Positions 53,639-64,000 of a stretch of 64,000 nucleotides of DNA are shown here, one piece after another. The stretch lies in NCBI RefSeq assembly GCF_003576645.1, contig NC_044923.1, positions 10,392,797 to 10,456,796 of the forward strand. The letters run 5' to 3'. The notes under the pieces are model-generated. The model saw only the letters and a program-made list of their open reading frames with translations. It was not told the origin of the DNA and made no database searches. This stretch comes from Ipomoea triloba (lineage: Eukaryota > Streptophyta > Magnoliopsida > Solanales > Convolvulaceae). The position numbers and the translations under genes were made by a program. How positions within the stretch are numbered: position 1 is the stretch's first letter; every line of letters starts with the position of its first letter.

Positions 53639-54985
53639 ATGGAGAAATTAAGGCACAATAATAACCCTTTTTTCCATGTCGTCTATCTGTCTCTCATCCT
53701 TTCCCTTGTTTTCCCAGGCACCAAAGCCGAGAAGAAAACAATAAACATCTCAAACGATAACCGAGAAGTCATCATTTTGGAAGAATTCCGGTACACAAAC
53801 AACGGTCGCCTTTCAATCAACGTTTCGTCTGTGTCTATTAACCCCACCACGGCTAACGCCTCCCGTTTGGCGTTCTTCCTTTCCCCTTCGCCGTTCCTGG
53901 GCGAAGCCCTCCACAGAATGAACGAGGGATCCGATTACTGCGTGTTTGATCAACCCTACGTCAACCCCATTTTCACGTTACACCATGGGTATCCCGGAAC
54001 GTCAATACAAAAACTGTTTAGTATCTCGAAAGCGGAGGTGTATTTCCTTTTCTTTGTCAATTGTGTAAAGAAATCTTCCGTGACGATGATTTTGAGCGTC
54101 GAGATGTACAATATCGAGACGAATGGTAAGCGGAATTACCTCTCGGACGGGTCCGGATTGTTGCCTTCAATTTTCTTCGCCTCCACTATGGCCTATTCTC
54201 TCCTCTTCTTATGGTGGGCTATACATTGCCACCGAAAATCCACCAAAACAATCCATTTTTTGATGGCCGCATTGCTCATCTCTCGCGCCCTCGACTCTCT
54301 TTGCCTCTCCCTAGAACAAGAAACCATCAAACGCACCGGCTCGCCTCAGGGGTGGCAATTTTTGCTATATTTCCTACACACAATCCGTTCATTATTGCTA
54401 GTATTGGTCGTGCTTCTAATCGGGGCCGGTTGGACCGTCTTAAAGCCGTTTGTGCACAAGGAAGGGCAGGCGGCCTTGGCTTTAGGGATGCTAGTACAAA
54501 TAGTGTCGAGCGTTATGTACATCCTCAAATGGGAAACCGGGCTCTTCGTTGACGGGTATTTCGCGTACACTATCCTTTTGTTTATACTCGACTTCGTGTC
54601 CTGTTGGCTTCTCCTTTTGCCCATTGGCTCGACGATGAGGGAGCTGAAGAGAAACGCGGACACGGAAGGGAAAGCGGCGAGGAGCCTAGAGATGTTGAAG
54701 TGTTTTAGGAACTTGTTCGTTGGGATCTTCGTCTACATTTTGATCACGAGAGTGGCGCTGTCGATTCTCAAGTTTAAGGCTTCCACTAATGGATGGAGGG
54801 ATCGGTGGGTGCTAATTACGGTTGTTGAGCAGGTGATCAATGTGGTGTGTTTTTGGGGGCTTTTCTTCATGTTTCGACCAACAACAAGGAGAGATGATAA
54901 TCCCTTTGTGGCCACCGAGCATGATGAAGAAGCCGCGCGAGCCGAGCTGGAGATTATGTATGATTACACCAAATTCTATGAGTGA
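53639..54985 (+). CDS. Lung seven-transmembrane (GOST) receptor-like protein
   Basis: 448 residues, intronless, intact. Signal peptide 1-30 (hydrophobic VVYLSLILSLVF, then PGTKA cleavage). Luminal/extracellular domain 31-170 with NxS/T sites (NISN, NVSS, NASR) and two cysteines (DYCVFD, VNCVKK). Then seven hydrophobic spans: LPSIFFASTMAYSLLFLWWA (about 175-195), TIHFLMAALLISRALDSLCL (about 203-222), FLLYFLHTIRSLLLVLVVLL (about 240-260), AALALGMLVQIVSSVMYIL, YFAYTILLFILDFVSCWLLL, LFVGIFVYILITRVALSIL and VLITVVEQVINVVCFWGLFF. The cytosolic tail is acidic (FVATEHDEEAARAELEIMYD). This layout and the WQFLLYFLHTIR region fit the Lung_7-TM_R / GOST family (PF06814), whose plant members include candidate G-protein-coupled receptors; GOST proteins are also implicated in Golgi and endosome trafficking. 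Ligand unknown. ATG is the first in frame and gives the signal peptide. Confidence 0.9.
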   Translation: MEKLRHNNNPFFHVVYLSLILSLVFPGTKAEKKTINISNDNREVIILEEFRYTNNGRLSINVSSVSINPTTANASRLAFFLSPSPFLGEALHRMNEGSDYCVFDQPYVNPIFTLHHGYPGTSIQKLFSISKAEVYFLFFVNCVKKSSVTMILSVEMYNIETNGKRNYLSDGSGLLPSIFFASTMAYSLLFLWWAIHCHRKSTKTIHFLMAALLISRALDSLCLSLEQETIKRTGSPQGWQFLLYFLHTIRSLLLVLVVLLIGAGWTVLKPFVHKEGQAALALGMLVQIVSSVMYILKWETGLFVDGYFAYTILLFILDFVSCWLLLLPIGSTMRELKRNADTEGKAARSLEMLKCFRNLFVGIFVYILITRVALSILKFKASTNGWRDRWVLITVVEQVINVVCFWGLFFMFRPTTRRDDNPFVATEHDEEAARAELEIMYDYTKFYE

Positions 54986-55605
54986 TGAGAAAGAGAAACC
55001 ACCCTTTAATTTTCATATTCATGAATCAGTATATAGTATATATATATACGTACAGCCAAGACTACGCATTGAGATTGGTGTAATCATCAATTCCATTTTG
55101 GTTTTAAAAGAACTTTTATTATATTATAAGTGCTCTTATTTACTGGCTTTTGGGGATTAATAATTACCTTTAAAGATTAACTTTTTTCTTTTGGCAATGA
55201 TCTTATGGTCGCATGGCAGGTAGTGACTCTTTTAATACAATTGTCATGAGATTGAGCTTAACAGAAGAAAAAACTTTTCTCTTCTCTTGCGCAACAACCA
55301 TTGGAATTTTGCTACTTTCTAAGAGTATTTGAAGGGAAAGTAAAATTTGAATGAGATGCGAAGAATATATACTATACTTTACAATATAGTAATACAATTT
55401 CTATTCGTATTATAATTTGTATATTAAAATATAGAAATACAATCGTAATACAATATATTCTTAAATACTTCCATATTCTTAATACAATTCTAGATTCAAA
55501 TTACTAATGGTAATAATAATACAGTACATATGCTTCCCTGTAACGTAATATCGTAAAATATGGCAATACAATTCCAAATCGTAGTACAATTTTACATTAA
55601 AATTA
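54986..55605. other. 3' flank of receptor gene, AT-rich
   Basis: No gene. Possible poly(A) signals such as 'attaataatt' near 55156. Repeated 'taatacaattctagatt' / 'aatacaattccaaat' words from 55370 to 55600. Confidence 0.4.
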
Positions 55606-55904
55606 GGAAAAATTACATTTTTTGTCCCTAAGTTTTATAGAATTCGTCCCTAAGTGTTGGTCATACTCACTTTTCGTCCCTAAGTAGTTATCATTGATGT
55701 TGCACTTTTCGTCGTTTTATTAATAAAATATTAGGGACAAAATTTGCAATTTTCGTATAACTGAAGGACAAAAAGTGAGCACGAAAGGACGTAAAGTGCA
55801 ACACCAATGATAACATAGGGATTAAAAGTAAGCCGACCAATACTCAAGGACGAATTCTACAATTATCCTATAACTTATGGACGAAAAGTGTAATTTTCTC
55901 TTAA
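55606..55904. mobile_element. Fold-back MITE ('gtccctaag' type)
   Basis: The left arm 'aaaaattacattttttgtcc' then 'ctaagttttatagaattcgtcc' is inverted as 'ggacgaattctacaattatc' then 'ctataacttatggacgaaaa' and 'gtgtaatttt'. The centre has 'tcattgatgttgcacttttcg' inverted as 'gtgcaacaccaatgataac'. About 300 bp, non-coding. Confidence 0.85.
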
Positions 55905-56342
55905 AATTACATGAGACATCGACATAATATTGCATTAAATATATATCTATAATACTAATGAAAACAAAATCCTACTTTTGCATCTTCTCGCCCAAACACT
56001 TAATAATAATAAAGAATATTGGAAAAGAATCGGTAAAAAAAAAAAACTCTCATGTCCGTAATACAATTCTACTTATTATTTTACAAAATCTCCAAATAAT
56101 AATATTGATTGAAATTACAGTATAAACACTTTTGTAACCGCAATGCAATTGTACATGAAATATGCATCCTTATTTCTTCAAATATTAATATTGAAATTGC
56201 AATAATTTAAAAAAAGTCACAGTATATATAACAACTGCATATACAAGAATAAGTATTGGGCCAAATGATTTATATTTTAAATAAATGAATACATAGAATA
56301 AGGAGAAAACTCATAATACTAAGAATTTAATGTCTTAAAAAT

Positions 56343-56377
<35 letters not shown>
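55905..56377. other. AT-rich DNA without a gene
   Basis: Only short AT-rich repeats and the (TA)n at 56346-56377 that carries the next element. Confidence 0.5.
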
Positions 56378-56382
<5 letters not shown>

Positions 56383-57185
56383 TGCACTCTCATGCGAACT
56401 CTCGCCCAGGTAGGAAATGAGAACGCTCCACAGCCGTCCACGTGTCCAGATCAACGAATCAGATGCAATTTTAAAAAAATGACGCGGTGGCATTTTCGTA
56501 AATAACTGGAACTTTGGTGCACCTGGTTTCACTTACAAGTGCACCTAGTTTCACTTACAAGTGCACATATTTTCGCACTTATTTTCACTTACTAGTGCGA
56601 GTAATTTACCTTGTTAATATTCATGCATCTATTTTCGCAAATATTTTCACTTACAAATGCAAGTAATTTACATTGTTAATACTCATGCACCTGGGTGCAA
56701 CCTAGGTGCACCTAGTTTTAACATAGGTTGCACCTAGTTATAACATTAGGTGCACTTAGTATTGATGCTCACAGTACAATTCACTTGCACCTGTAATACA
56801 TTTTACTTGCATCTGCAATACATTTTACTTGCACTTGTGCAAGTAATTTACTTTGTTAACATTCATGCACCTGGTTGCAACCTATGTGCACCTAGTTATA
56901 ACATTAAGTGCACCTAGTTATAACATTAGGTGCACTAAGTATTGATGCTCATTGTACAATTTACTTGCACTTGTAATATATTTTACTTGCACGTGTGCAC
57001 CTATTTTCACTTGCAGGTGCAAGTATTTTAGCTTGTTAACATTTATGCACCTGGGTGCACCTAGTTATAACATGATGTGTACCTAGTTATAACGTTAGGT
57101 GCAACTACATTTCGGACACGTGTCGCGCTGTGATTCGTCCGCATTTCTCTCCTGGGCGGCCAGTACGCATTTGAACGCGATCCTA
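56378..57185. mobile_element. Inverted-end element in (TA)n, 'gtgcacctagttataac' family
   Basis: Left end AGGGTTGCACTCTCATGCGA and 'ctcgcccagg' pair with the right end 'cctgggcggccagtacgcat' / 'ttgaacgcgatccta'. The interior is a degenerate repeat of 'gtgcacctagttataacatta', 'ttttcacttacaagtgca' and 'catgcacctggttgcaacc'. (TA)n on both sides. Confidence 0.75.
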
Positions 57186-57206
57186 TATATATATATATAT
57201 ATATAT

Positions 57207-57454
57207 AGGGTCATGTTCAGGTGTGGCCGCGCTTTCCGGTGCGGCCATGCGGTTTACACCACTCAATGTTAAGAAATGCACCACTCAATATTAAGAAATG
57301 CACCACTCAAATAACATTGAGTGGTGCATTTCATAATAAGAAATGCATTTTCATTGTGTGCATTTCGTAATATTGAGTGGTGTATTTCTTAACATTAAGT
57401 GGTGTAAACCGCACGCCGCACGGGAAGGCGCGGCCACATTTGAATAGAAATCTA
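57207..57454. mobile_element. Hairpin MITE in (TA)n, family A
   Basis: Left 'caggtgtggccgcgctttcc' and 'ggttttacaccactcaatgt'-type arm pairs with 'cattaagtggtgtaaaccgc' and 'ggcgcggccacatttgaat'. It is separated from the previous element by only 21 bases of (TA)n. Confidence 0.85.
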
Positions 57455-57837
57455 TATATATATGTACACACTATTATAAAGAATTGGGCTTTTGATTTGG
57501 AATTATTTTAGGAAATATTCTGAATTCAAGAATTGGGCTTACTAAGGAGGATGGATTTAATGTTGGAAAATAATCATGAAGGGTGTCACATATTATTTGG
57601 TGAGAATCAGATTTTAAGGACTTGTGCAGACACAATTGAAGATGTATTTCTGTTTTTATTTCTTTCTTCAGTAAAGTGTGATAGATATTAATGTGTTGAA
57701 TATTGATAATATTGCTGTAACTTATATGAAAAAATTGGTAGTTTTACCAAATGAATAATTTTTTTTAAAGAAGGGCAATCAACTTCTGTTCCTACGAAGA
57801 AATAGACACAGATTGTAATAAATAAATAAATAAATAA

Positions 57838-57886
<49 letters not shown>

Positions 57887-58004
57887 CTGCGTCTGGTTCT
57901 GGTCAGGATCGAACGCAGATTGTTAAATCAATCAGCTTCTGTGGCATATGCGTCCGGGTAACTTGGTACGCAGATTGTCCCCAACTCAGGATGCAAATGA
58001 TTGA
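57455..58004. other. AT-rich DNA without a gene
   Basis: Contains (AAAT)n-(TA)n at 57818-57883. The phrase 'ctgcgtctggttctgg' / 'cgtccgggtaacttggtacg' just after it and 'acagattgtaataaat' just before it hint at another (TA)n-adjacent repeat. No gene. Confidence 0.4.
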
Positions 58005-58530
58005 TTTTGTACTAGTGTAATAACAATAATGAATCGTAACGAAATAATGACGGAAAACTTCGTTGCTAAATTTAGTCACGGATATTTCCGTCACTAAGTT
58101 GTAGGTAAATTGCATCCAATGCAAATAATAGAAACAAATTGGCGACATATATTTTCGTCAATACATGTAGCGATAGACGGTAGCAACGAAATTTTTTGAC
58201 GCTATATTTAGCGATGGAAAAGTCTGTCTCTATTCCCTTACAAATTTTGTCACCAGATTGTCGTGGTAGGAACCGAATGACGGATTTTTTGTTGATTTAG
58301 CGACGGAATTTCTATCACTAGATTTAGCGATGGAATTGTTCGTCTTTATTTCCTAGCAAATTTCGTCACCAAATTTTCACTGAGAGTAAAATAGCGATGG
58401 ATTGCTTTCGTTTAGCGATAAAAAAAATTGTGTCATTAAGATCTAGCAACAGAAAAATTCCATCGCTAACCTATTTAGTGACGGAATCGGTTCGTCGCTA
58501 TTGACGCCCTTTTTTTTTTGTAGTAAATGC
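58005..58530. mobile_element. Non-autonomous DNA element with 'tagcgacggaa' repeats
   Basis: More than ten copies in both orientations of 'tagcgacgga(a)tttc(c)gtc' in 450 bp, starting after 'tttgtactagtgtaataaca' and ending with 'ttttttttttgtagtaaatg'. The GTAGTA/TACTAG ends and 'atttagcgatggaa' repeats are typical of plant CACTA-like non-autonomous elements. No coding frame. Confidence 0.6.
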
Positions 58531-59855
58531 GCTTTTATTTTATTTATATGCACATAATTTATTAATAAAAGACATATAATATGTTAATTATAAATACATA
58601 ATCTTAATATTATTTTGAATAGAATTTATCACAATGCAAGATATACTCTAATATATGGTATAATTTGTCCTTCTAAACGCACTCGTCCAAAAATCTAATG
58701 GGGTGTCCACTAAGCTGATGGAGATAGTAGTTCTTGTCGACAAAGGGCAGCTAATTAAGTTGCATTATTACTATTATTATTATATCAACCAGGCCAAGTT
58801 GCGAAGTAGTTCATGCATTCGCCCAATCCTATTTGCTCTCTGCCACAATGACACTGATTGGATGTTGGTATGTTGGAATAATATCTCCTTTACACTATAG
58901 GGTGTTCTCTTCACGGAAGGTAATATTACATTATTTTATAAAATTACATCATGAAAGAGAATTACACTATAGTTTATTAGTCAATTTTGACTTATTTGAC
59001 TACTACTAATTGTTTAACTTGTTTAACTTTGTTAAAAAATTAATATATATAAGTGTTTGGTTAATTAGTTTTTTTTTTAATTCTAAAATGTTAAATTTCA
59101 AAAAGCTGCTCAAAGCAACTTTTTCAATCAACTTTTTGAAAAAATAAATTATACAAAACAGTTATCAGATAACATCTAATTTACCAAACACCTTTTTACA
59201 ATCAGTTAATGTTTTTAACTAGTCATACCCATTAACTCAATCAGCTAACAACTATCAGCTAATAGTCATTATTTACCAACAACACCAATGTGAAATAAAA
59301 AGAATGTAATATTGGTTTTGGTTTTTTTTTTTTTTTTGAAAGCATTGGTTTTTGTCTTTAGTTAATTAACTTTGTTTGAATGCAATATTAACTTGTATGG
59401 TTAAGATTATATTTTATGTTATATTGACCAATTTCTATACAACAACAACTATATATTATATAAGAAATAAAATAAAATGTATAATTAAAAAAATATTTAA
59501 ATATAACACATATAGTAAGTTAACATTAAAAAATATATTTTTAATAAATTAATATTTGAATTGAAAGGTCAAAATAAGTAAATATGTTTCTAAATGGATA
59601 TCATATTTCTTTTAAAATCTAATGTGGAAGGGCATGTTATATTTATGGAGAATGTTACATTGCTCATGAAAAGTAATATAACATCTGAAGCAAGCATGAA
59701 ATATGACATTCTCTAAACAAAATATAAATAAATAAAAACTATAAAACCTATAAAAAATAATAAATTTGAGTACTTGATTTAATTCAAAGAGATTCATTAT
59801 TTGGAGGTTATTACAGTTTCCATGATAAAATTTTGTGTGCTATTATATATGTTTT

Positions 59856-59911
<56 letters not shown>

Positions 59912-60316
59912 GCGATGAGAATTTTAACAACCCAAAATTGATGGGTTGACAAGATAAGACCAAAAAGGGTTTGGGTAAAGAAAATTTAGTCCGTTAAACC
60001 AAAAATTGATAAGCCTAATGGTCTGGTAGTCCGAGGCACTTAAGCATTAATTATTTTTTGTTTTACAAGTGTTGTGAAACAAAATGTCCATAGAGTTTAT
60101 ATATGTATGCTCATCTTTAGTATTTTTATTAAATTTGTAAATAAAATTTTAATAAATTTATTACAACATATTTGTTTATGAAAATAAATAATGAAAAAAA
60201 AACTTATTATAATTATTATATTATTGTGTGAATTTGATATGGAGGTTTATATATATATATATATTGGAATAACATGGAGGTTTAAATTGATTGAATGATG
60301 TATAAGTTTAATTTAT
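58531..60316. other. AT-rich DNA without a gene
   Basis: Nothing recognisable. (TA)n at 59860-59909. The 'aacaactatcagctaatagt' region near 59250 has small inverted words ('atcagctaac', 'gttatcagat') of a possible MITE. The 65-codon frame at 58703 is a run of Tyr codons in a simple repeat. Confidence 0.5.
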
Positions 60317-60610
60317 ATATATACATTGATCCATGATATAACCATTATCTGGAGAGACCGGAGAAGGAGCAACATTACAGACGGTCGGTTCAGAAGAACT
60401 AACAAATCCGTTGGTCATGAGAAAGAAGCCCTAGCTAACTGATAACAGATGAGAAATATATGTTTGTTTTAATAGAACTTAATTACAGATGTACAAGAGA
60501 GCATGTATATATACAAGAGAGAATCTTAGATAGACTGGGATAGGGAGGTGTACTCTAACTCAAACGTATTGAATCCTAATAATATATACATTGATCCATG
60601 ATATAACCAT
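60317..60610. repeat. 29-bp direct repeats flanking a 236-bp insert
   Basis: 'atatatacattgatccatga' plus 'tataaccat' occurs at 60317-60345 and 60582-60610. The insert between is GC-richer than its surroundings and contains 'atacaagagagaatcttaga', which resembles LTR leader text. A 29-base duplication is far longer than usual for a transposon. Confidence 0.8.
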
Positions 60611-60775
60611 ATCCAACTATCCAAGCACGCACACCCTAAACCGACAAATGACTAACTATTTAATTAGCTAAATAGTATCATCAATATACCAACATAATCC
60701 ACGTTCTTGCTCTCATTGCTGACAACGATTTTGGAGCCACATGAGATATTTAATACTTCACTAAAAAGCACAATT

Positions 60776-61161
60776 ATTATTGTCCACACAGTTGTGTGAA
60801 TTATGGTACAAAAATACATAAAATATATTATTCTAACACATAAAATATATTATTCTAACTTATAATATACATTATCTTACTCCAGAAATTTTATTATTTT
60901 CACATAAAGTACATTATATATTCTTCTAACTCATAAAATACATTATTCTAACTCATAAAATAAATTATCTTACCCCTAAAATTTCATTATTCTAACACAT
61001 AAAATACATTATTCTAACTCATAAAATATGTTATCTTACCCCAAAATATTCTTTATTCTAACATGCAAGCAGAAAAAAAAATTATTTTTAACATTAAAAT
61101 GACGTCATTTTGAACCGTGATCCACACAATTGTATGGATCACGATTCACACAATAATTTGC
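60776..61161. mobile_element. MITE 1 with 'cattattctaacacataaaa' repeats
   Basis: Left end 'attattattgtccacacagt' and right end 'gattcacacaataatttgcc' are inverted. The interior is a tandem of about 20-bp 'aaaatacattattctaactc' units. It ends with 'gatccacacaattgtatgga'. Confidence 0.7.
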
Positions 61162-61261
61162 CTAAAAAGCACACACCGCACTCGTCCACTCATTTTATTT
61201 GCCAACATGTTCATCTTTCTTTATGGGGCCCAAATTTGGATCTTACGTATCCTAATTAAAG

Positions 61262-61668
61262 GCAAATTATTGTGTCAAGGTAAAAAAACATGACGTTGAA
61301 CTTTATGAATTAGAAAAATAGACATTATGAGTGAAAATAATATAATTTATGTGTTAGGATAATGTATGTTATGTATTAGAATAATGTACTTTATGTGTTA
61401 TAATAATGTATTTGATGTATTAGGATAATGAAACTTCTGAGACAAGATAATATATTTTGAGTTAGAATAATATAAATTATGCTTTAGAATAAAGTAAATA
61501 ATGAGTTATAAAAATGTATGTTACAGTGAGTCAATTGCAAAAAAAAAAAAAAAAAAAAANCAAAAAAAAAAAAAAAAAAAAACACAAAACAACTATTATT
61601 TTTAAATTATGGTCCATACAATTATGTGGATCATGTTCCACGAATCCACGCAATAGCTATTGATAGTA
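61262..61668. mobile_element. MITE 2, same family, opposite orientation, with N in poly(A)
   Basis: Starts 'ggcaaattattgtgtcaagg', has the interior 'gttaggataatgtatgttat' repeats (reverse complement of MITE 1 units) and ends 'ttccacgaatccacgcaata'. A single N at 61560 sits between two long A runs. Confidence 0.7.
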
Positions 61669-62145
61669 TTGCATGTTGGCCTGGTGATAATAATGAACTT
61701 CGCCGCCTTTATATATCTTGATAAGGATCAACTTAGTGGGAATCCAAAGAGATGTTGGAAGAGTGCATTTATATAGCAGATCCTGTCTTTTATGCATGTT
61801 ATCCGATCCCTAATATAATTACACTTTAATTGTTATATATCACTTTACTAAGAGAAGTGTATTTAATCAAGATTTTTATAAATTTGTGAAATTTTTTAAC
61901 AATTTTACAAATTTGATGATTTTTCACTCTCGATTTTTAAAAATTTTTAGAAACTCTTTAAAAGTTAATTGATATTTAATTCAGACTTTTAAAGTGTCTT
62001 ACAATGTAGTATCTGTTCATAACTACTTTCTCAACCTACTAAAACACAAAGATTCAACAGTTGCCTCTACTAAGGCTTGAACCACTCCTATCATCTATAT
62101 GGAAGTATAAACCAAGACACCGGGTGCCACTAGACCACTATGTCC

Positions 62146-62182
<37 letters not shown>
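61669..62182. other. AT-rich DNA without a gene
   Basis: No gene seen. A long (TA)n tract at 62148-62182 hosts the next element. Confidence 0.5.
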
Positions 62183-62188
<6 letters not shown>

Positions 62189-63289
62189 AATCAAATGCGG
62201 CTGTGTTATTAGGTGCGGTCGTGTGGCCCAAGATATGCCGCTGGATGGAGGTGATCTGACGGTGGAGGTTATATATTAGAATTTAGGAAGTTTAATTCGC
62301 GTAACTTAAGTGGGGGCTTTATGGTAATTGTAAGTGGGAAGGTAATTTTAGAGTACAGAAAACACCAACAAACGTATTATTAAAACACACCATTCAACAT
62401 ACTAAAATGCACCAGTTCTTAGATTAAAACACACCACTTAACCACCACACACCAAATGCAACTACTCTCGTAAAAATCACCACCATGTGTATTAAAACAC
62501 ACCATTCTACGTTATAAAATGCACCACTGGACAATAAAACACACCATTCCCCACCATACCGAAATACACCACTCATTTCAAATGCACCAACAAAATTAAA
62601 ACACGCCATTATACGTTATAAAATCCACCACTAGACAAATTAAAACGCACCATTCGCCACCATACCAAAACACACCACTCAATTCAAATGCACCAACAAA
62701 ATTAAAACACACCATTCTACGTTATAAAATGCACCACTTGACAAATTAAAACACACCATTCCCAACCATACCGAAACACACCACTCAATTCAAATGCACC
62801 AACAAAATTAAAACACACCATTATACGTTATAAAATGCACCAGTTCTCAGATTAAAACACACCACTTAACCACCACACACCAAATACACATACTATTGCG
62901 AATTACAGCAATATTATCTCAAATATGAACCAGATTAATGTTGATAATGCACAAAGTATTGCGAATTACTCCATTCTCGTTTCTCTGTTGGAGTCGTCCT
63001 ATGTGTTTTGTTCAGAACGGAGCGCTCGTTGCTGGTGATGGAATCCCTTCTACGCTCGTCTGGTGTTTGTTGCTCAGTGCTCGTCGACTTCAAGTCTCCG
63101 TCGTCGTCTGATCTGATCTGGTTTTGAAATTGTAGTGAATTGTCAACATTATCCTTCCCGTTCGCGTAGCTAAAGATCGGCCCCTATATTGTTTGGATTA
63201 ATATGAACCCTTAGATCATGGGATCTAATGGTGCAAATAAGGCCACACAGCCGCACGGGGGAGCTGAGACTGGCCGCATCTGATGGGGA

Positions 63290-63293
<4 letters not shown>
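62183..63293. mobile_element. Inverted-end element in (TA)n, 1.1 kb, 'aaaacacaccattc' repeats
   Basis: Left end 'tcaaatgcggctgtgttatt' and 'gtgcggtcgtgtggcc' pair with right end 'ggccacacagccgcacgggg' and 'ggccgcatctgatgggga'. The interior has about fifteen 'aaaacacaccattc' or 'aaatgcaccact' words, a unit of about 130 bp repeated three times (62580-62830). A GC-richer segment at 62990-63120 ('ctcgtctggtgtttgttgct') could be captured DNA. Confidence 0.75.
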
Positions 63294-63344
<51 letters not shown>

Positions 63345-63347
<3 letters not shown>

Positions 63348-63766
63348 CAATTTTCGTGCGGTTGTGCGGGGTTTTAGGTGTGTAATTTTTTTCTTAAGAT
63401 GCATGATTTTTCTTCTTAAGATGCGTGATTTGTATGCTTAAGGTGCGTGAGTGTTGAAACTTAAGATGCGTAGTTTTCCTACTTAAGGTGTGTTGTTTTT
63501 CTTCTTAAGGTGCGTGATATGTATGCTTAAGGTGCATGAGTTGTTGAAACTTAAGGTACATCATTTTAAAACCTTAAGTGCGTGACTTGTGTATTTAAGG
63601 TGTATTGTTTATGTACTTAAGGTGCGCAGTGTGCTCTCAACTGAAGGTGCACCATTTAAAAATTTTAGGTGCATGGTTTGTGTACTTAAGATACGTTGTT
63701 TTAATGCTTAAGGTGAGTACCTCACAACCGCATAGGAAGGTATACCCGCACCTGAACCCTTCCATG
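63345..63766. mobile_element. Inverted-end element in (TA)n, 'cttaaggtgcgtga' repeats
   Basis: Left 'ttttcgtgcggttgtgcggg' and right 'cctcacaaccgcataggaag' / 'cccgcacctgaac' ends. The interior is a tandem of about 28-35 bp units 'cttaaggtgcgtgatttgta'. (TA)n on the left, 'tatatatgtgtgtg' on the right. Confidence 0.7.
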
Positions 63767-64000
63767 TATATATGTGTGTGTGTGTTATGTTTAATTTTTT
63801 TCAAGTTATTGCAAAAAAGGGTATATTCAAATCTTATATTCTGTTGAAGTTATGCAATGTTTGGGTGTATTCAATTTAGATTAATATATATATATATATA
63901 GACTTTTAATATTAAAAGAGTTGTTAAAAGTTTATAAATGTTTGTCATACAAAATTTTATGTGCAGTCGTACAAAGTTTATGAAACTTTATAAGATTCTA
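63767..64000. other. AT-rich end of window
   Basis: Short (TG)n and (TA)n tracts; no gene. Confidence 0.5.

Noticed and set aside
53376..53651. Gene overlapping the receptor start
   Set aside because: The frame runs through a poly-Lys A tract and has no domain; the receptor frame is clearly the coding one.
1..64000. tRNA or rRNA genes
   Set aside because: No cloverleaf-like box A/box B pairs or rRNA core sequences were noticed by eye; a dedicated tRNA search would settle it.

Overview
The window is nuclear DNA of a flowering plant, most likely a eudicot. The evidence is AT-rich intergenic DNA packed with LTR retrotransposons and MITEs, a two-exon class IV chitinase with plant-type splice sites, and a plant member of the lung seven-transmembrane (GOST) receptor family. 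The species cannot be fixed from sequence alone. The assembly is imperfect. There is a 939-base N gap at 33062-34000, a 28-base gap at 3600-3627, and many single-N joints. Most single-N joints are flanked by near-identical direct duplications that look like unmerged contig ends.

Host genes are sparse. They are the chitinase (26576-27492, interrupted by an in-frame stop), a small intronless gene with a myristoylation-like N-terminus (29630-30130, minus), and an intact intronless seven-transmembrane receptor-like gene (53639-54985, plus). Two exons of an XB3/XBAT-type ankyrin-repeat gene (50169-50228 and 50523-50594) lie inside a 3.66-kb element bounded by short inverted ends, so they look like a captured gene fragment.

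Region 1-9 kb holds repeats: LTR-like pieces with TATA boxes, copies of the chitinase 3' flank, direct repeats at 4229-4505 and 6228-6505, a solo LTR (6542-7857) and a hairpin MITE. Region 9-25 kb is a minus-strand Athila-type Ty3/gypsy element: 3' LTR (9022-10943), polypurine tract, env-like ORF, gag-protease-RT-RNase H-integrase polyprotein, tRNA-Asp-type primer site (21192-21209) and 5' LTR (21212-23218). The 5' LTR is followed by the 3' internal end of a second copy, giving a tandem LTR-internal-LTR-internal arrangement. Its LTRs carry arrays of GGACGC/GCGTCC palindromes just upstream of the TATA position.

Region 25-30 kb contains the chitinase, the small gene and several MITEs. Region 30.7-46.5 kb is nested. 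An old degraded gypsy gag (30741-31591, minus) is split by a young plus-strand Athila/Tat-like element (31592-44195, target duplication CTCAA). Further right, an RNase H-like remnant is split by a solo LTR (45509-46334, target duplication AGTAG). Region 46.5-53.2 kb has LTR pieces, minisatellites and the gene-capturing element. After the receptor gene, 55-64 kb is AT-rich, with a series of inverted-end elements seated in (TA)n microsatellites.

No bacterial-type system, CRISPR array, rRNA or tRNA gene was found. The most interesting signals are the promoter-proximal palindrome arrays in the LTRs, a 57-bp fold-back inverted duplication in the young element, three tandem hairpin units with a compensatory base change, and the family of (TA)n-seated elements.
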